From contig JAZNGG010000001.1 of the NCBI GenBank assembly GCA_045576355.1, positions 11,477-75,476 on the forward strand: 64,000 bases of DNA. Direction: 5' to 3'. The notes under the pieces were generated by a model. That model was not told the DNA's origin. It searched no databases and saw only the letters and a program-made list of their open reading frames with translations. This stretch comes from Liminaster sp045576355. GTDB taxonomy: Bacteria > Bacteroidota > Bacteroidia > Bacteroidales > UBA3663. This document shows, one piece after another, positions 50,477 through 60,064 of the stretch (its first letter is position 1; each line of letters opens with the position of its first letter). The position numbers were made by a program, and so were the translations under genes.

Positions 50477-50482
50477 CGAGTG

Positions 50483-50514
50483 CAAAGATACAACATTGGG
50501 AAGCCGATGTCAAG
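50483..50514 (-). promoter_or_regulatory. minus-strand promoter next to island B
   Basis: On the minus strand CTTG (50514-50511), 20 bases, TATCTTTG (50490-50483). There is no minus-strand gene downstream, only the hairpins and island B. Confidence 0.55.
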
Positions 50515-50835
50515 AGGGGTGCAGAGGTGTGTGTTAAAAAATGTTTTTAGTCATGCTGCCTTCCAAACCTATAAAAATATTTAAAAATGCGTGATTTACA
50601 ATGCTATTAAGAATTTTGGTATTATATTTGCAAAAAGTTTTGCCTTTGTCACGATAGCTCTCCCCGGATGGCATCCGGAAACAGGATTCTCTGTCTCGAT
50701 TGTCTCTCTTATTACAGACACGGTACGTCTCTGTATGATTGACCCGGAAAGTAATTTTGAAAAAACAGAGCGAAAAGTGTAACTTTTAGGCAAGATGGTC
50801 GTCTAATTTATAAAACACCTATTTGTTGTTGTCTG
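50515..50835. other. leader region of the efflux operon
   Basis: About 320 bases before the first adaptor gene. TATATTTG at 50623-50630 is a plausible -7 element and would give a leader of about 200 bases with a CCGGATG / CATCCGG hairpin at 50663-50677. No regulator gene is present. Confidence 0.4.
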
Positions 50836-52140
50836 ATGCAGCCTCGCAAATCGAAATACAGTCATCGTCTGTTCCGCTTCTTAACCCTTTGGGCAGGTGT
50901 GCTCCTTGTCTCCTGTTCGGACGGGATGGAGCGGTTGCCTTTATATACGGTCGAGACTGCAGATTTTGAGGATTATCTCCTGATCGAAGGGGAGACGACA
51001 CCGTCTGTCCCTATGCACGTGATCTGTCCTCAGGATGTAGATGGGACGATAGCGATGATCGTAGAGAGCGGGACTCGGGTGCGGAAAGGTGACACGCTGG
51101 TCATCATCGAGGATGCCAATGCAGAGTCTGACTTTGAGAATCGAAAGACCAACCTCGAAGCAGCCGAGGCTGAACTCGTCAAACTCGAAGCCAACCTGCG
51201 ACTGGACGAAGCGCTCCTCGAGGCAAAACTTAAAAACATCGAAGCGGAGACACAACTGGCAGAATTGGACACCATGCAGCTCTCTTATCTCTCGCCCAAT
51301 GCTCGTCGCATCAAGGAGTTGCAAATCGAAAAAAACACCATCAGCCGGAGACAACTGCTGCGGCAGTATAATGCTCAGGAGGCATTGCAGAAGAGTGACA
51401 TCTTGAAAGTAGAAAGCAGGATCGCCCGACTGAGACGTCGCTATGAATCGGCGAAAGAGGTGGTGCAGTCGCTCATCGTCAAAGCTCCGCAAGACGGATT
51501 GGTGATCCGTGCCAACTCTCCCTTCTATAGCGATCCGACGGAGTGGAAAGTGGGGGACAATGCCTGGTATGGGCTTCCCCTCATGACATTTCCGGGAGAG
51601 AAGCACAAGGTGATCTTTTTTGCCTCTGAGACCGAATATAAACGACTCAAGATGGGGGATTCCATCAGCTACACCCTGGACGCCATGCCGGACAACATCG
51701 GTTGGGGGAAGATCATCAAAATGGCATCTGCCGGCAAGAAACGCACTTCCGGATCGCAGGTTAAGACATTTGAGATCGAAGCCTCGATCGACAGCATCGC
51801 TCGTCCGGTGGAGTCGGGGATGAGTGTCAACTGCCGTGTCTGGCTCAATCGTGAGCCCGGCGTGATGGTGGTCCCCTCGGTAGCTGTGCATGATGCGGAG
51901 GGGAGCAAGGTGGTCTATGTCCGTCGCGGTCATCGCTTTGAGGAGACCCGGGTACAGCTCGGAAAATCGACCCCAAGTCTCTGTGTCGTGGAGCAAGGGC
52001 TGCAAGAGGGGGATGTCATCTCGCTGATCAAACCCTCCGGCTCTATGATAAGCAGAGCGGAGGTCGATAACACAGCCGGCGATACGACAACTGTCGCTGC
52101 CACTACTCCGGTCGTTTCAGACACTACACAAACCCAATAA
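50836..52140 (+). CDS. efflux periplasmic adaptor lipoprotein 1
   Basis: This 434-residue HlyD/MFP-family protein has a lipoprotein signal with Cys27 in VLLVSCSDGM. A lipoyl-like half (VDGTIAMIVESGTRVRKGDTL) leads into a long coiled-coil hairpin (about 100-215, LEAAEAELVKLEANL onward), returning at VKAPQDGLVIRAN, then a beta-barrel and a membrane-proximal domain with VVPSVAVHDAEGSKVVYV. It is the first of three different adaptors in tandem and connects an inner membrane pump to TolC. Confidence 0.88.
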   Translation: MQPRKSKYSHRLFRFLTLWAGVLLVSCSDGMERLPLYTVETADFEDYLLIEGETTPSVPMHVICPQDVDGTIAMIVESGTRVRKGDTLVIIEDANAESDFENRKTNLEAAEAELVKLEANLRLDEALLEAKLKNIEAETQLAELDTMQLSYLSPNARRIKELQIEKNTISRRQLLRQYNAQEALQKSDILKVESRIARLRRRYESAKEVVQSLIVKAPQDGLVIRANSPFYSDPTEWKVGDNAWYGLPLMTFPGEKHKVIFFASETEYKRLKMGDSISYTLDAMPDNIGWGKIIKMASAGKKRTSGSQVKTFEIEASIDSIARPVESGMSVNCRVWLNREPGVMVVPSVAVHDAEGSKVVYVRRGHRFEETRVQLGKSTPSLCVVEQGLQEGDVISLIKPSGSMISRAEVDNTAGDTTTVAATTPVVSDTTQTQ

Positions 52141-52160
52141 CCCAATAGAGAGAAATCACT

Positions 52161-53396
52161 ATGAAACATCCTGTCAGATTTATATTATCAGCCATCATCC
52201 TTCTATCGTCTGTCATCGGTTGTAGCGACGAGGGGAAAAGCAGTGTCCCTGAGGCTACGGTGACCCGAGGAACGTTTTATATAGATATTTACGAAGAGGG
52301 AGAGATCGAGGCGATCAACTCCATTACCCTCTCTTCTCCTAATATCCCATGGAGATTCGGCAATCTGAAAATCTCCTATATCGTGGAGGATGGAGCCGAA
52401 GTGCAGGCAGGTGATACGGTCATCGCCTTCGATCCATCGGAGGTGCGTAAGGCGATTATCGACTCAGAGGATCGACTCATCGTCAGCAAAGCTGAACTGG
52501 AAAAGATGATTGCCCAGCACGAACTGGAACTTGAGGGGCTGAAAGCCGACTATGAGGTGACGCGCATCTCCCATGAGATCTCTCGCATGGAGCTGGAAGC
52601 AGCTTCTCACGAGTCGGACATCAAGAAAAAGGAGATTCGTCTTAACCTCGAGAAAGCAGACATTTCGCTCAAAAGAGCGAAGGAGCAGATCGATAATCAG
52701 GAGAAAATACAGGCAGAAGAGCGCAAGCAGAAGCAACTCGACATCGTGCGTGATGAGAAACGCCTGGAAGAGGCTTATGAGACACTCAACAAACTCTCTG
52801 TCATCGCTCCCTCACCGGGGATCGCCATCTTGTCACATAACTGGAGCACGGAAAATAAGTTTGCGATCGGAGATCAATGCTGGTCCGGGCAACAGCTGAT
52901 CCAGCTGCCGGATCTCTCCCGACTGAAAGCAAAAGTGAATATCAACGAGGTGGACATCTCACTCGTCACCCGCGGTCAGCGTGTAGAGGTGAAGCCGGAT
53001 GCCTTCTCAGACAGTGTGTTTAGTGCCCACATAGACCGGGTGGCAAATCTGGCTGTCAACAAGGACAGAAAAAGCAAAATCAAGGTCTTTCCGGTCGATG
53101 TCTTTATCGACAGAGCTCATAAAAACCTCCTGCCCGGTCTGACAGTGAGTTGCCGAATCTTGATCAAAGAGATTGCCGATGCTGTCTCTGTTCCGCTGGA
53201 TGCCATATTTAAGGAGGGTGATAAGAATTATGTCTATTTGAGTTCGCTCGGAGGATACAGAAAGACTCAGGTAGAGGTGGGCAGGAGTAACAGTGACCAC
53301 ATCATCATCATCTCCGGAGTCGAAGAGGGAGATAAGGTGGCTCTCACTGATCCCACACTCATCGAAAAAGAAAATGATAAAAAAGAGTCCAAATGA
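52161..53396 (+). CDS. efflux periplasmic adaptor lipoprotein 2
   Basis: This 411-residue MFP-family protein has Cys21 in SSVIGCSDEG as the lipidation site. Its domain order is the same as that of adaptor 1: lipoyl-like start (SYIVEDGAEVQAGDTVIAFD), a long coiled coil to about residue 215, VIAPSPGIAIL, and the barrel and membrane-proximal parts (AVSVPLDAIFKEGDKNYVYL). Sequence similarity to adaptor 1 is limited, so these are not recent duplicates. It starts 20 bases after adaptor 1. Confidence 0.88.
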   Translation: MKHPVRFILSAIILLSSVIGCSDEGKSSVPEATVTRGTFYIDIYEEGEIEAINSITLSSPNIPWRFGNLKISYIVEDGAEVQAGDTVIAFDPSEVRKAIIDSEDRLIVSKAELEKMIAQHELELEGLKADYEVTRISHEISRMELEAASHESDIKKKEIRLNLEKADISLKRAKEQIDNQEKIQAEERKQKQLDIVRDEKRLEEAYETLNKLSVIAPSPGIAILSHNWSTENKFAIGDQCWSGQQLIQLPDLSRLKAKVNINEVDISLVTRGQRVEVKPDAFSDSVFSAHIDRVANLAVNKDRKSKIKVFPVDVFIDRAHKNLLPGLTVSCRILIKEIADAVSVPLDAIFKEGDKNYVYLSSLGGYRKTQVEVGRSNSDHIIIISGVEEGDKVALTDPTLIEKENDKKESK

Positions 53397-54439
53397 AAAG
53401 CGGAAAATTGAACACCAATAGTTGCCACCGCGCAGCAACATCTCCTTTTTCGTTACTCCTACTGATGCTGGGGTGGGTGGTGCTCTCCGGTTGCGGTGAT
53501 GGAGAGAGTGCCATCGAAGAACAAATCCGGAGAGATGCAGCCAATGTCCTGGTGGAGAGCGGCGAATTGTCTGCGGTCACGACCAAGTCTTTTGTCATGC
53601 CTCGTTTTCGCCGTTGGAATTCTATAAGGGTTATCGGACTCGAGGAACATGGGAAACAGATCGCCCAGGGGGACTCCATCATTCAGCTTGATCCCTCGGA
53701 GATGACCAAATACATCGTCCAGCGAGAGACAGACCTCGAATCTCAACATGCCGCCCTCGAAAAACTTCTGGTGGCTCAAGACAACAGAGAGAGTGAGGCA
53801 GAGGCTACCATAAAAAGTGAGCTTGCCGCTTATGAGTTGAGTAAGTTGCAGCATGAGGCAAGCCGCTTTGAGTCCGAACGCGCAAAGAAAATCAGCGAAT
53901 TGCAATTCCAGCAGGCTACCATCCGACTCAATATTGCCAGAAAGCGGATGGAACTCAACAAGATCATCAACGAAAACGATCTGAAAATTGCCAAAATACG
54001 GGTGGAGCAGATCAAAAACGACATAGCTAACACCTATGACTTGATCGACCAACTCACCATACGCAGCACGACCAATGGCATCTTACAGCTCCAGCGCAAT
54101 CGTCGCACCGGACAATTGCTTTGTGTCGGGGATGAGGTATATAGGGGCAATCCGATGGCTTGTGTCCCGGATCTGACCTGGATGAAGGTGGAGACCTGCA
54201 TCAACGAACATGATTTCCTCCGCATAGCCAAAGGACAACAGGTCCTCGTGCGGCTGGATGCCCTGCCGGAGGTCGCTTTTAAAGGGGAAGTGGCTCATGT
54301 CGGACTATTTTGCCATCTGAGAGATAATAATAATCCAAGGGAAAAAGTCTTTGATGTCACAGTCAGACTATTGGAGTCTGACGAACGGCTTAAACCGGGT
54401 ATGACAGTGAGTTGTGAGTATATTGAGGCTCTCCCATGA
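53393..54439 (+). CDS. efflux periplasmic adaptor lipoprotein 3
   Basis: This 348-residue MFP-like protein overlaps the previous gene by four bases (ATGA). A probable lipobox gives Cys34 in VVLSGCGDGE after an unusually long N-region. A coiled coil runs from about 105 to 215, then the returning strand TIRSTTNGILQLQRNRRTG. It lacks the last membrane-proximal domain seen in adaptors 1 and 2, ending soon after LKPGMTVSCEYIEA. The translational overlap implies coordinated synthesis with adaptor 2. Confidence 0.82.
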   Translation: MKSGKLNTNSCHRAATSPFSLLLLMLGWVVLSGCGDGESAIEEQIRRDAANVLVESGELSAVTTKSFVMPRFRRWNSIRVIGLEEHGKQIAQGDSIIQLDPSEMTKYIVQRETDLESQHAALEKLLVAQDNRESEAEATIKSELAAYELSKLQHEASRFESERAKKISELQFQQATIRLNIARKRMELNKIINENDLKIAKIRVEQIKNDIANTYDLIDQLTIRSTTNGILQLQRNRRTGQLLCVGDEVYRGNPMACVPDLTWMKVETCINEHDFLRIAKGQQVLVRLDALPEVAFKGEVAHVGLFCHLRDNNNPREKVFDVTVRLLESDERLKPGMTVSCEYIEALP

Positions 54440-54487
54440 GTATGATCTCAGACAGTTTTTTCTCTTTTCAGTCAATTAAAGTCAAGC

Positions 54488-55726
54488 ATGGACTATAAAG
54501 AAAATATCAAAGTAGCCATCCAGGGGTTGGCAGACCATAAATTCAGATCTTTCCTCACGATGTTGGGTATCATCTTTGGTGTGGCATCGGTGATCGCCAT
54601 GCTCTCCATCGGAGAGGGAGCCAAGCGTGAGGCAATCGCAAAATATCAGGATCTCGGTGTCAATAATATCATCATTCGCGAAAAGGAGATGAGTGACCAA
54701 GAACTTGAAGAGGTGCGTACAAAATTCTCCCCCGGACTTTCCCTCAACGATGCCCGGGTTATTAGTGAAATCGTCCCCGGTGTGGATCGGATTGCATCAC
54801 AGGCGGAGGTGAACGGAGAGGTGAGATATACCAATCTCTCTGTCAAATCATCTGTGATCGGTGTCAGTCCGGATTTCTATAGTATCCTGAACTATAAAGT
54901 CAAAAACGGAGAGTTTATCAATGAACAGCATTATGCAGCTAAACGGCGCGTATGTGTCTTGGGAGCAGGGGTGGCATCGTCTCTCTTTCAGAAAGAAGAC
55001 CCAATGGGGCAGATGATTAAGATCGAAGATCAATGGTTTGAAGTCGTAGGTGTCTTGGAGTCTAAAGCTCTTTTTACGGAAACGGTCGGAGAACTGGCTG
55101 CCCGAGATCTTAATACGGATGTCTATATCCCACTATCAACTTTCCTGGATCGCTTTTCTAAAGGAAATGCTTTGGAAAGCGAGATCAAGCAGATAACTGT
55201 GCAGGTGGAGAATTCGGATCGACTCCTCGAAATATCTCAGCTTATCGACCAGATACTGAAGCGTCACCATTTTCAAAACGAGGATTATGGAATTGTCATC
55301 CCGTTAGAGCTGCTCAAACAAGAGGAGAAAGAGCGACAGATCTATAACTTCCTGCTGGGCGCCATCGCTGCTATTTCACTCGTAGTCGGAGGTATCGGTA
55401 TCATGAACATTATGTTGGCGACCGTCATGGAGCGCACCCGTGAGATTGGTATTCGCCGAGCTATCGGGGCAAGAAAGCGGGAAATCCTTACCCAATTTGT
55501 CACAGAGGCGGTGGTTATCAGTATCGCAGGTGGTATCATCGGTGTGTTACTGGGTGTGACACTCTCTCTCCTGGTTACACTCTTTACAGATGTCAGTACT
55601 TATATCCGTTTTTATAGCATTATTATTGCTTTCGGTTTTTCGGTTTTGGTCGGTGTTGTTTTCGGGTATCTTCCTGCCAAGAATGCTGCCAACTTAAAAC
55701 CTGTTGACTCGATCAGATATGAGTGA
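54488..55726 (+). CDS. MacB-like ABC transporter permease
   Basis: This 412-residue permease has an N-terminal membrane helix (FRSFLTMLGIIFGVASVIAM), a large periplasmic domain, and three C-terminal helices beginning LLGAIAAISLVVGGIGIMNI. The FtsX signature is seen in MERTREIGIRRAIGARKREI. It is the separate-permease form of MacB (no fused ATPase). The matching ATPase is the gene after the repeat at 55737-55898. Confidence 0.9.
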   Translation: MDYKENIKVAIQGLADHKFRSFLTMLGIIFGVASVIAMLSIGEGAKREAIAKYQDLGVNNIIIREKEMSDQELEEVRTKFSPGLSLNDARVISEIVPGVDRIASQAEVNGEVRYTNLSVKSSVIGVSPDFYSILNYKVKNGEFINEQHYAAKRRVCVLGAGVASSLFQKEDPMGQMIKIEDQWFEVVGVLESKALFTETVGELAARDLNTDVYIPLSTFLDRFSKGNALESEIKQITVQVENSDRLLEISQLIDQILKRHHFQNEDYGIVIPLELLKQEEKERQIYNFLLGAIAAISLVVGGIGIMNIMLATVMERTREIGIRRAIGARKREILTQFVTEAVVISIAGGIIGVLLGVTLSLLVTLFTDVSTYIRFYSIIIAFGFSVLVGVVFGYLPAKNAANLKPVDSIRYE

Positions 55727-55736
55727 TGTTAGTCCG

Positions 55737-55898
55737 GTAGTTTATGGGTTCAACCCTTCAACTAAGAGAACAGAGAACAGAGAACAGAGTACAGAGAACA
55801 GAGTACAGAGAACAGAGTACAGAGAACAGAGAACAGAGATGCCATTAGCCATCGCCATCAGCCATCAGCCATAATTGGGCATAACCCATAAACCCTAC
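55737..55898. repeat. inverted-repeat-flanked microsatellite inside the efflux operon
   Basis: GTAGTTTATGGGTT at 55737-55750 is matched by AACCCATAAACCCTAC at 55883-55898 (reverse complement with a two-base gap). Between them are ten or so heptamers GAACAGA/GTACAGA (about 55766-55838) and a GCCATC-type run (55840-55872). It fills almost the whole 185-base gap between permease and ATPase genes. Confidence 0.8.
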
Positions 55899-55911
55899 AA
55901 CCACAAAAAAT

Positions 55912-56610
55912 ATGTTGATAGAAATCAGCCACATGTATAAGACCTATGTGATGGGAGACAACGTAGTGCACGCACTTTCGGATGTCAACCTCAACATCGA
56001 ACAAGGTGAATTCCTCTCCATCATGGGTCCCTCCGGATCAGGAAAGAGTACATTTATGAATATGCTCGGTTGTCTGGACACTCCTACATCCGGAGAATAT
56101 CGATTTAGAGGTGTCGATGTGAGTAAACTCGATGATGATCAGCTCTCTTTGATGAGAAATAAAGAGATCGGATTTGTGTTTCAGAATTTTAATCTCTTGC
56201 CTAAACTTACAGCAGTTCAGAATGTAGAGTTGCCCTTGGCTTATGCCGGTGTCCCGGTGGCAGAAAGACGAGAGAGAGCCATCAGAGCGCTGGAGAGAGT
56301 GAAACTTGCTGAGCGAATGATGCACAAACCCAGCGAACTATCCGGAGGTCAGCGACAACGTGTCGCCATCGCTCGGGCATTGGTTACCAATCCGGGTATC
56401 CTTTTGGCTGACGAACCGACCGGTGCTCTTGACTCCAAAACCGGTATTGAAATCATGCATCTTTTTGATGAACTCCATAAGGAGGGTAATACGATTATCC
56501 TCATCACCCATGAGCAGGAAATAGCAAATTATGCTATCCGTAATGTATATATCAAAGACGGTACTATTCACTATGATCGTATTAACCCCCAAAGAACTAT
56601 TATCTCATGA
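55912..56610 (+). CDS. MacB/LolD-type ABC transporter ATPase
   Basis: This 232-residue nucleotide-binding protein has Walker A GPSGSGKSTFMNM, Q loop FVFQNFNLLP, signature LSGGQRQRVAIARAL, Walker B LLADEPTGALD and a switch histidine in ILITHEQE. The closest class is the MacB/LolD/FtsE group, consistent with the FtsX-type permease before it. Its stop codon overlaps the TolC gene start by four bases. Confidence 0.95.
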   Translation: MLIEISHMYKTYVMGDNVVHALSDVNLNIEQGEFLSIMGPSGSGKSTFMNMLGCLDTPTSGEYRFRGVDVSKLDDDQLSLMRNKEIGFVFQNFNLLPKLTAVQNVELPLAYAGVPVAERRERAIRALERVKLAERMMHKPSELSGGQRQRVAIARALVTNPGILLADEPTGALDSKTGIEIMHLFDELHKEGNTIILITHEQEIANYAIRNVYIKDGTIHYDRINPQRTIIS

Positions 56611-58139
56611 GACAAAACAGATTTAGAAAGCGTTTACAACAATGTGCCGGGCATGGTCTTTTATCCTGCTGGATGGTGGCTTTTATGAGCTTAGGCTTGG
56701 GGAATGAAGGTCGCGCTGAGACTTATCATCTTACCTTAGATCAATGTATAGACATCGCTATGGAGCGGAGTTTTAATATGCAGCGTCTGAAAGAGGATCT
56801 GAAAATCGCAGAATTTAACCTAAAGGCAGCAACGGCTTCTCTAAAGACTCATATCGATCTAAGTCTTGTAATCCCGGAATTTAATCAGACTGTGCGTACA
56901 TGGGAGGACAGCACCGGTGTCTCTTTCTATTCGTTGAAGCGACTGGATTATGGAGGGGTGATTACCGTCGATCAACCATTGATCACCAATGGTAATATTT
57001 ATCTCGAAATGGGTCTGGACAATTATGATAACTATGACTCTGATTTGAGATCTACGACATTAAACACGAGGATTCGCTTGCGTCAGCCGATAGATGCACT
57101 TTATGGTTATAATGCTATACGTTCGACTCTTAAAAATGCCAAACTCAATTATGAGAGTTCGCAGAAGTCGCTGAAAAGAGAGGAACTGAATATGGTCTAT
57201 CAAGTCAGCAGTGGATATTATAATCTGCTCTCTCTCCAGCGTAGTACAGAAATTGCCCGACTCGATTTAGAACGACAGAATGAGGCCAATCAGATTGCCC
57301 AAAACAAATATGCTTCAGGTTTGATCCGAGAGGTAGATGCCCTGCAGATGGAGGTAGATTTGGCTGATGCTCAGAATAGTTACGAATTGGCACTTATCAA
57401 TCAGGAATCTTCGATCAATACGTTTAAAGAACTCTTGGGATTAGAGATCGCTGATAGTATCGTCTTGTCTGATGAATTAAAATATGATGTAATTATTGTC
57501 GATCCGGAAATTGCAGTCTCTTATGCACTTAAGAATCGGTCAGAGATAAGAGAAAGGGAGATTGCGATCGAACAACAACGACTTTCTATCAAACAAACCA
57601 AAGCCAATGGGATGGTAAGAGGGTATCTGGAAGCTTATGTACAGAAAACCGGTACGAGTCTTCAGGATAGACACATCAAATATAATGAGGCTCTAAGCAC
57701 TTCTATAGATGATTTTCGGGAGCGTCCGATCGACTACGGTATCGGATTTACTCTTTCGATTCCGATCCTGGATTGGGGCGAGAATCGTGCAAGAGTGCGT
57801 GCCGCAGAAGCGCGACAGAGACAAAATATAATCTCTAAGGCAGAGGTCGAAAGAAGCATTGAGACGGATGTGCGTAATGCTGTTGCAGAGCTTAATAACA
57901 ATCTGAAGCGTTTGCAACTATTGGAAAAGAATGTATCGGTGGCAGAGAAGAGTTTTGCGATTACTCTGCAGCGATATACAGACGGAGATATAGATAGTCA
58001 GACGCTTGCCCTCGAGCGCAATCGCTTAAATAGTGCGTATCGATCTCATTTAAGTGCCTACATTCAATATCAGCTAAATCTGTCAGACATAATGCGAAAG
58101 ACTTTATATGACTTTAGGACAGGTTCTCCCATAATGTAG
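56607..58139 (+). CDS. TolC-family outer membrane efflux protein
   Basis: This 510-residue protein has a signal peptide after a basic N-region (probable cleavage near GRAETY). Two TolC repeats of long helices are visible, with LTLDQCIDIAMERSFNMQ at the start, SGLIREVDALQMEVDLADAQNSYELA in the first coiled part and KSFAITLQRYTDGDIDSQTLALERNRLNSA in the second. It supplies the outer membrane channel for the pump. It is followed by a terminator. Confidence 0.93.
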   Translation: MRQNRFRKRLQQCAGHGLLSCWMVAFMSLGLGNEGRAETYHLTLDQCIDIAMERSFNMQRLKEDLKIAEFNLKAATASLKTHIDLSLVIPEFNQTVRTWEDSTGVSFYSLKRLDYGGVITVDQPLITNGNIYLEMGLDNYDNYDSDLRSTTLNTRIRLRQPIDALYGYNAIRSTLKNAKLNYESSQKSLKREELNMVYQVSSGYYNLLSLQRSTEIARLDLERQNEANQIAQNKYASGLIREVDALQMEVDLADAQNSYELALINQESSINTFKELLGLEIADSIVLSDELKYDVIIVDPEIAVSYALKNRSEIREREIAIEQQRLSIKQTKANGMVRGYLEAYVQKTGTSLQDRHIKYNEALSTSIDDFRERPIDYGIGFTLSIPILDWGENRARVRAAEARQRQNIISKAEVERSIETDVRNAVAELNNNLKRLQLLEKNVSVAEKSFAITLQRYTDGDIDSQTLALERNRLNSAYRSHLSAYIQYQLNLSDIMRKTLYDFRTGSPIM

Positions 58140-58166
58140 GCCGGGCAGTGTCGGGAGAGACTCTTT

Positions 58167-58224
58167 AACCCAAATCAATCATTAGACTGTTAGATTGGTA
58201 AAAATCTAATGACCAATTTGGGTT
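58167..58224 (+). terminator. hairpin at the end of the efflux operon
   Basis: AACCCAAAT pairs with ATTTGGGTT, and inside CATTAGA pairs with TCTAATG; T-rich sequence follows. Confidence 0.7.
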
Positions 58225-58308
58225 TAAACTCTTTTCCTTTTCGAGTGTTTAGTGTAATAAAGATGTATTCCAAATAGGGATGCTTCGAGTAATAATCTAC
58301 ATTCGATA

Positions 58309-59883
58309 ATGACACTCCCAGAACTCCTTAACGATAGTTGTCGTAAGTATGCTCATCGACCCGCATTTAAGTCGTTTGAACGATCAGATGAACGTGTGAC
58401 ATATAGTCAGTTATCTGTTTGGCAGGAAGATATCGCATATTGGCTAAAAACTAAAGGTGTTCGTGCAGGAGATAAGGTCGCTCTTTGGGCTCATAATAGT
58501 GTCCGTTGGGTCGCTTCTTTTTGGGCTGTGACTGGATTAGGGGCTATCCTTGTTCCGTTACTTCCCGATTTTTCGGTAGAACAGGTTGTAAATCTCTTGA
58601 AACATAGTGGCTCAAAGTTACTATTGGTCGGAGAACAAGTGTATCGAAAGAATCATGGGAAACTTGTGCATCATGAGGGAATTCATCCGATCGAGAATAT
58701 CCTTGTCTATCAGTGTATCCCTCATGCCAATGAAGAACGTGTGAATCGTCATTTTTTAGATAAGCAAAATCTCTCTATATCACCTCATGACGTTGCTGTT
58801 ATCATTTACACATCAGGGACAACAGGTGTCCCCAAAGGGGTGATGCTCACTCATCAGAATCTTACTGATCCACTTTCCGCTATTTTGCGTTTACAAAAAG
58901 TAAATGAACGTGATATTTTTTTCTCTGTATTGCCATTGTCTCATGTTTATGAGATGGTGTTAGGGATGCTATTGCCTATAAGTGTTGGTGCAGAGGTCGT
59001 GTATCTGTCTCAACAACCATCTCCTCGCGTCTTATTATCTGCCCTTCATGTGGTCCGTCCTACTCTGATGCTGATTGTACCGCTGATTATAGAAAAGTTA
59101 TTTTTGAGAAAAATCCTCCCTCGGATGCGTCGAAATAGATTGATGGAGATCCTGCTTAGGTATTCTATATTTAGGCGTTTATTATATCATTATGCTGCAT
59201 GTCAACTGAAGCAGGCTCTGGGTGGACGATTGAAATTGCTCGCCATTGGAGGTGCACCTCTTGATCCTGCTACAGAACAATTCTTGAAAGAGGGTAATTT
59301 CCCTTACTCTTGTGGATATGGACTGACAGAAACCTCCTCTTTGATTTTTGGAGCACCGGTCGGTAAAGGAGAAGTGCGTTCTGTGGGGTTTCCTCTGGAA
59401 GGGGTAATATATCGTATCGAAGGTACTACCCCAGATCATCCGGAGGGAGAGGTTTGGGTAAAATGGAAGGGTAATATGCGAGGTTATTATGGAGAGCCGG
59501 GATTAACAGAGGAGGTACTTCTTCCGGATGGTTGGTTACGCACCGGAGATATTGGAGAATTGAGAAATGGGCGTCTCTACCTTAGAGGACGATCTAAAAC
59601 AATGATACTTGGACCAAGTGGAGAAAATATATATCCCGAGGAAATAGAGACCTTAATCAATGAAGTAGAAGGTGTCGAAGAGTCTATGGTTTGTCAAGAA
59701 AATGGACGCTTGATAGGAAAAGTTTATTTTGGAGCTACGATTACAAGAAAACATTCGGAAAAAGCATTGAGGATATTGAGAGATAGCCTTAATGAAAGGT
59801 TATCCCGATTTTCGCATCTTTCCAAAATAGAGGAGGTATTTACACCCTTTGAACGAACTGCAACTCGGAAGATCAAGCGATAA
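58309..59883 (+). CDS. acyl-CoA synthetase (AMP-binding)
   Basis: This 524-residue adenylate-forming enzyme activates a fatty or other carboxylic acid to acyl-AMP and acyl-CoA. The P-loop-like motif is VIIYTSGTTGVPKGVMLTHQN (about 168), with A5 GYGLTETSSL, A7 GWLRTGDIGEL and A8 RSKTMILGPSGENIYPEEIE. The C-terminal lysine region reads ERTATRKIKR. It resembles long-chain fatty acid CoA ligases but is somewhat short. It stands alone, before ruvX. Confidence 0.88.
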   Translation: MTLPELLNDSCRKYAHRPAFKSFERSDERVTYSQLSVWQEDIAYWLKTKGVRAGDKVALWAHNSVRWVASFWAVTGLGAILVPLLPDFSVEQVVNLLKHSGSKLLLVGEQVYRKNHGKLVHHEGIHPIENILVYQCIPHANEERVNRHFLDKQNLSISPHDVAVIIYTSGTTGVPKGVMLTHQNLTDPLSAILRLQKVNERDIFFSVLPLSHVYEMVLGMLLPISVGAEVVYLSQQPSPRVLLSALHVVRPTLMLIVPLIIEKLFLRKILPRMRRNRLMEILLRYSIFRRLLYHYAACQLKQALGGRLKLLAIGGAPLDPATEQFLKEGNFPYSCGYGLTETSSLIFGAPVGKGEVRSVGFPLEGVIYRIEGTTPDHPEGEVWVKWKGNMRGYYGEPGLTEEVLLPDGWLRTGDIGELRNGRLYLRGRSKTMILGPSGENIYPEEIETLINEVEGVEESMVCQENGRLIGKVYFGATITRKHSEKALRILRDSLNERLSRFSHLSKIEEVFTPFERTATRKIKR

Positions 59884-60028
59884 ATTGGTTATACACCCTT
59901 TGGGAAGGTTTCGTTATTTGGAAGATCAGTCTATTTATTCTGCTATTTGAATATAATACCATATTATTACCCTTTGTGAGGAGTAATTCGTTTTGTGGAT
60001 TATCGTTTAAATTTTTATGTTTGTTTTG

Positions 60029-60060
60029 CTTGCATAAGTCATCGCTTTGCTGTATCTTCG
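60029..60060 (+). promoter_or_regulatory. promoter abutting the ruvX start codon
   Basis: CTTG at 60029-60032, 20 bases, TATCTTCG at 60053-60060; the ATG begins at 60065. The predicted transcription start falls at or within a base or two of the ATG. Confidence 0.55.
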
Positions 60061-60064
60061 CAGC

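Noticed and set aside
47862..50835. Complete diversity-generating retroelement in place
   Set aside because: No reverse transcriptase, accessory protein or adenine-rich template copy of the kinase-lectin 3' end was found up to the efflux operon; only the target-like end is reported, as an inference.
50941..52005. 354-codon minus-strand frame opposite adaptor 1
   Set aside because: The plus strand encodes a clear lipoprotein adaptor in an operon; the antisense product has no domain.
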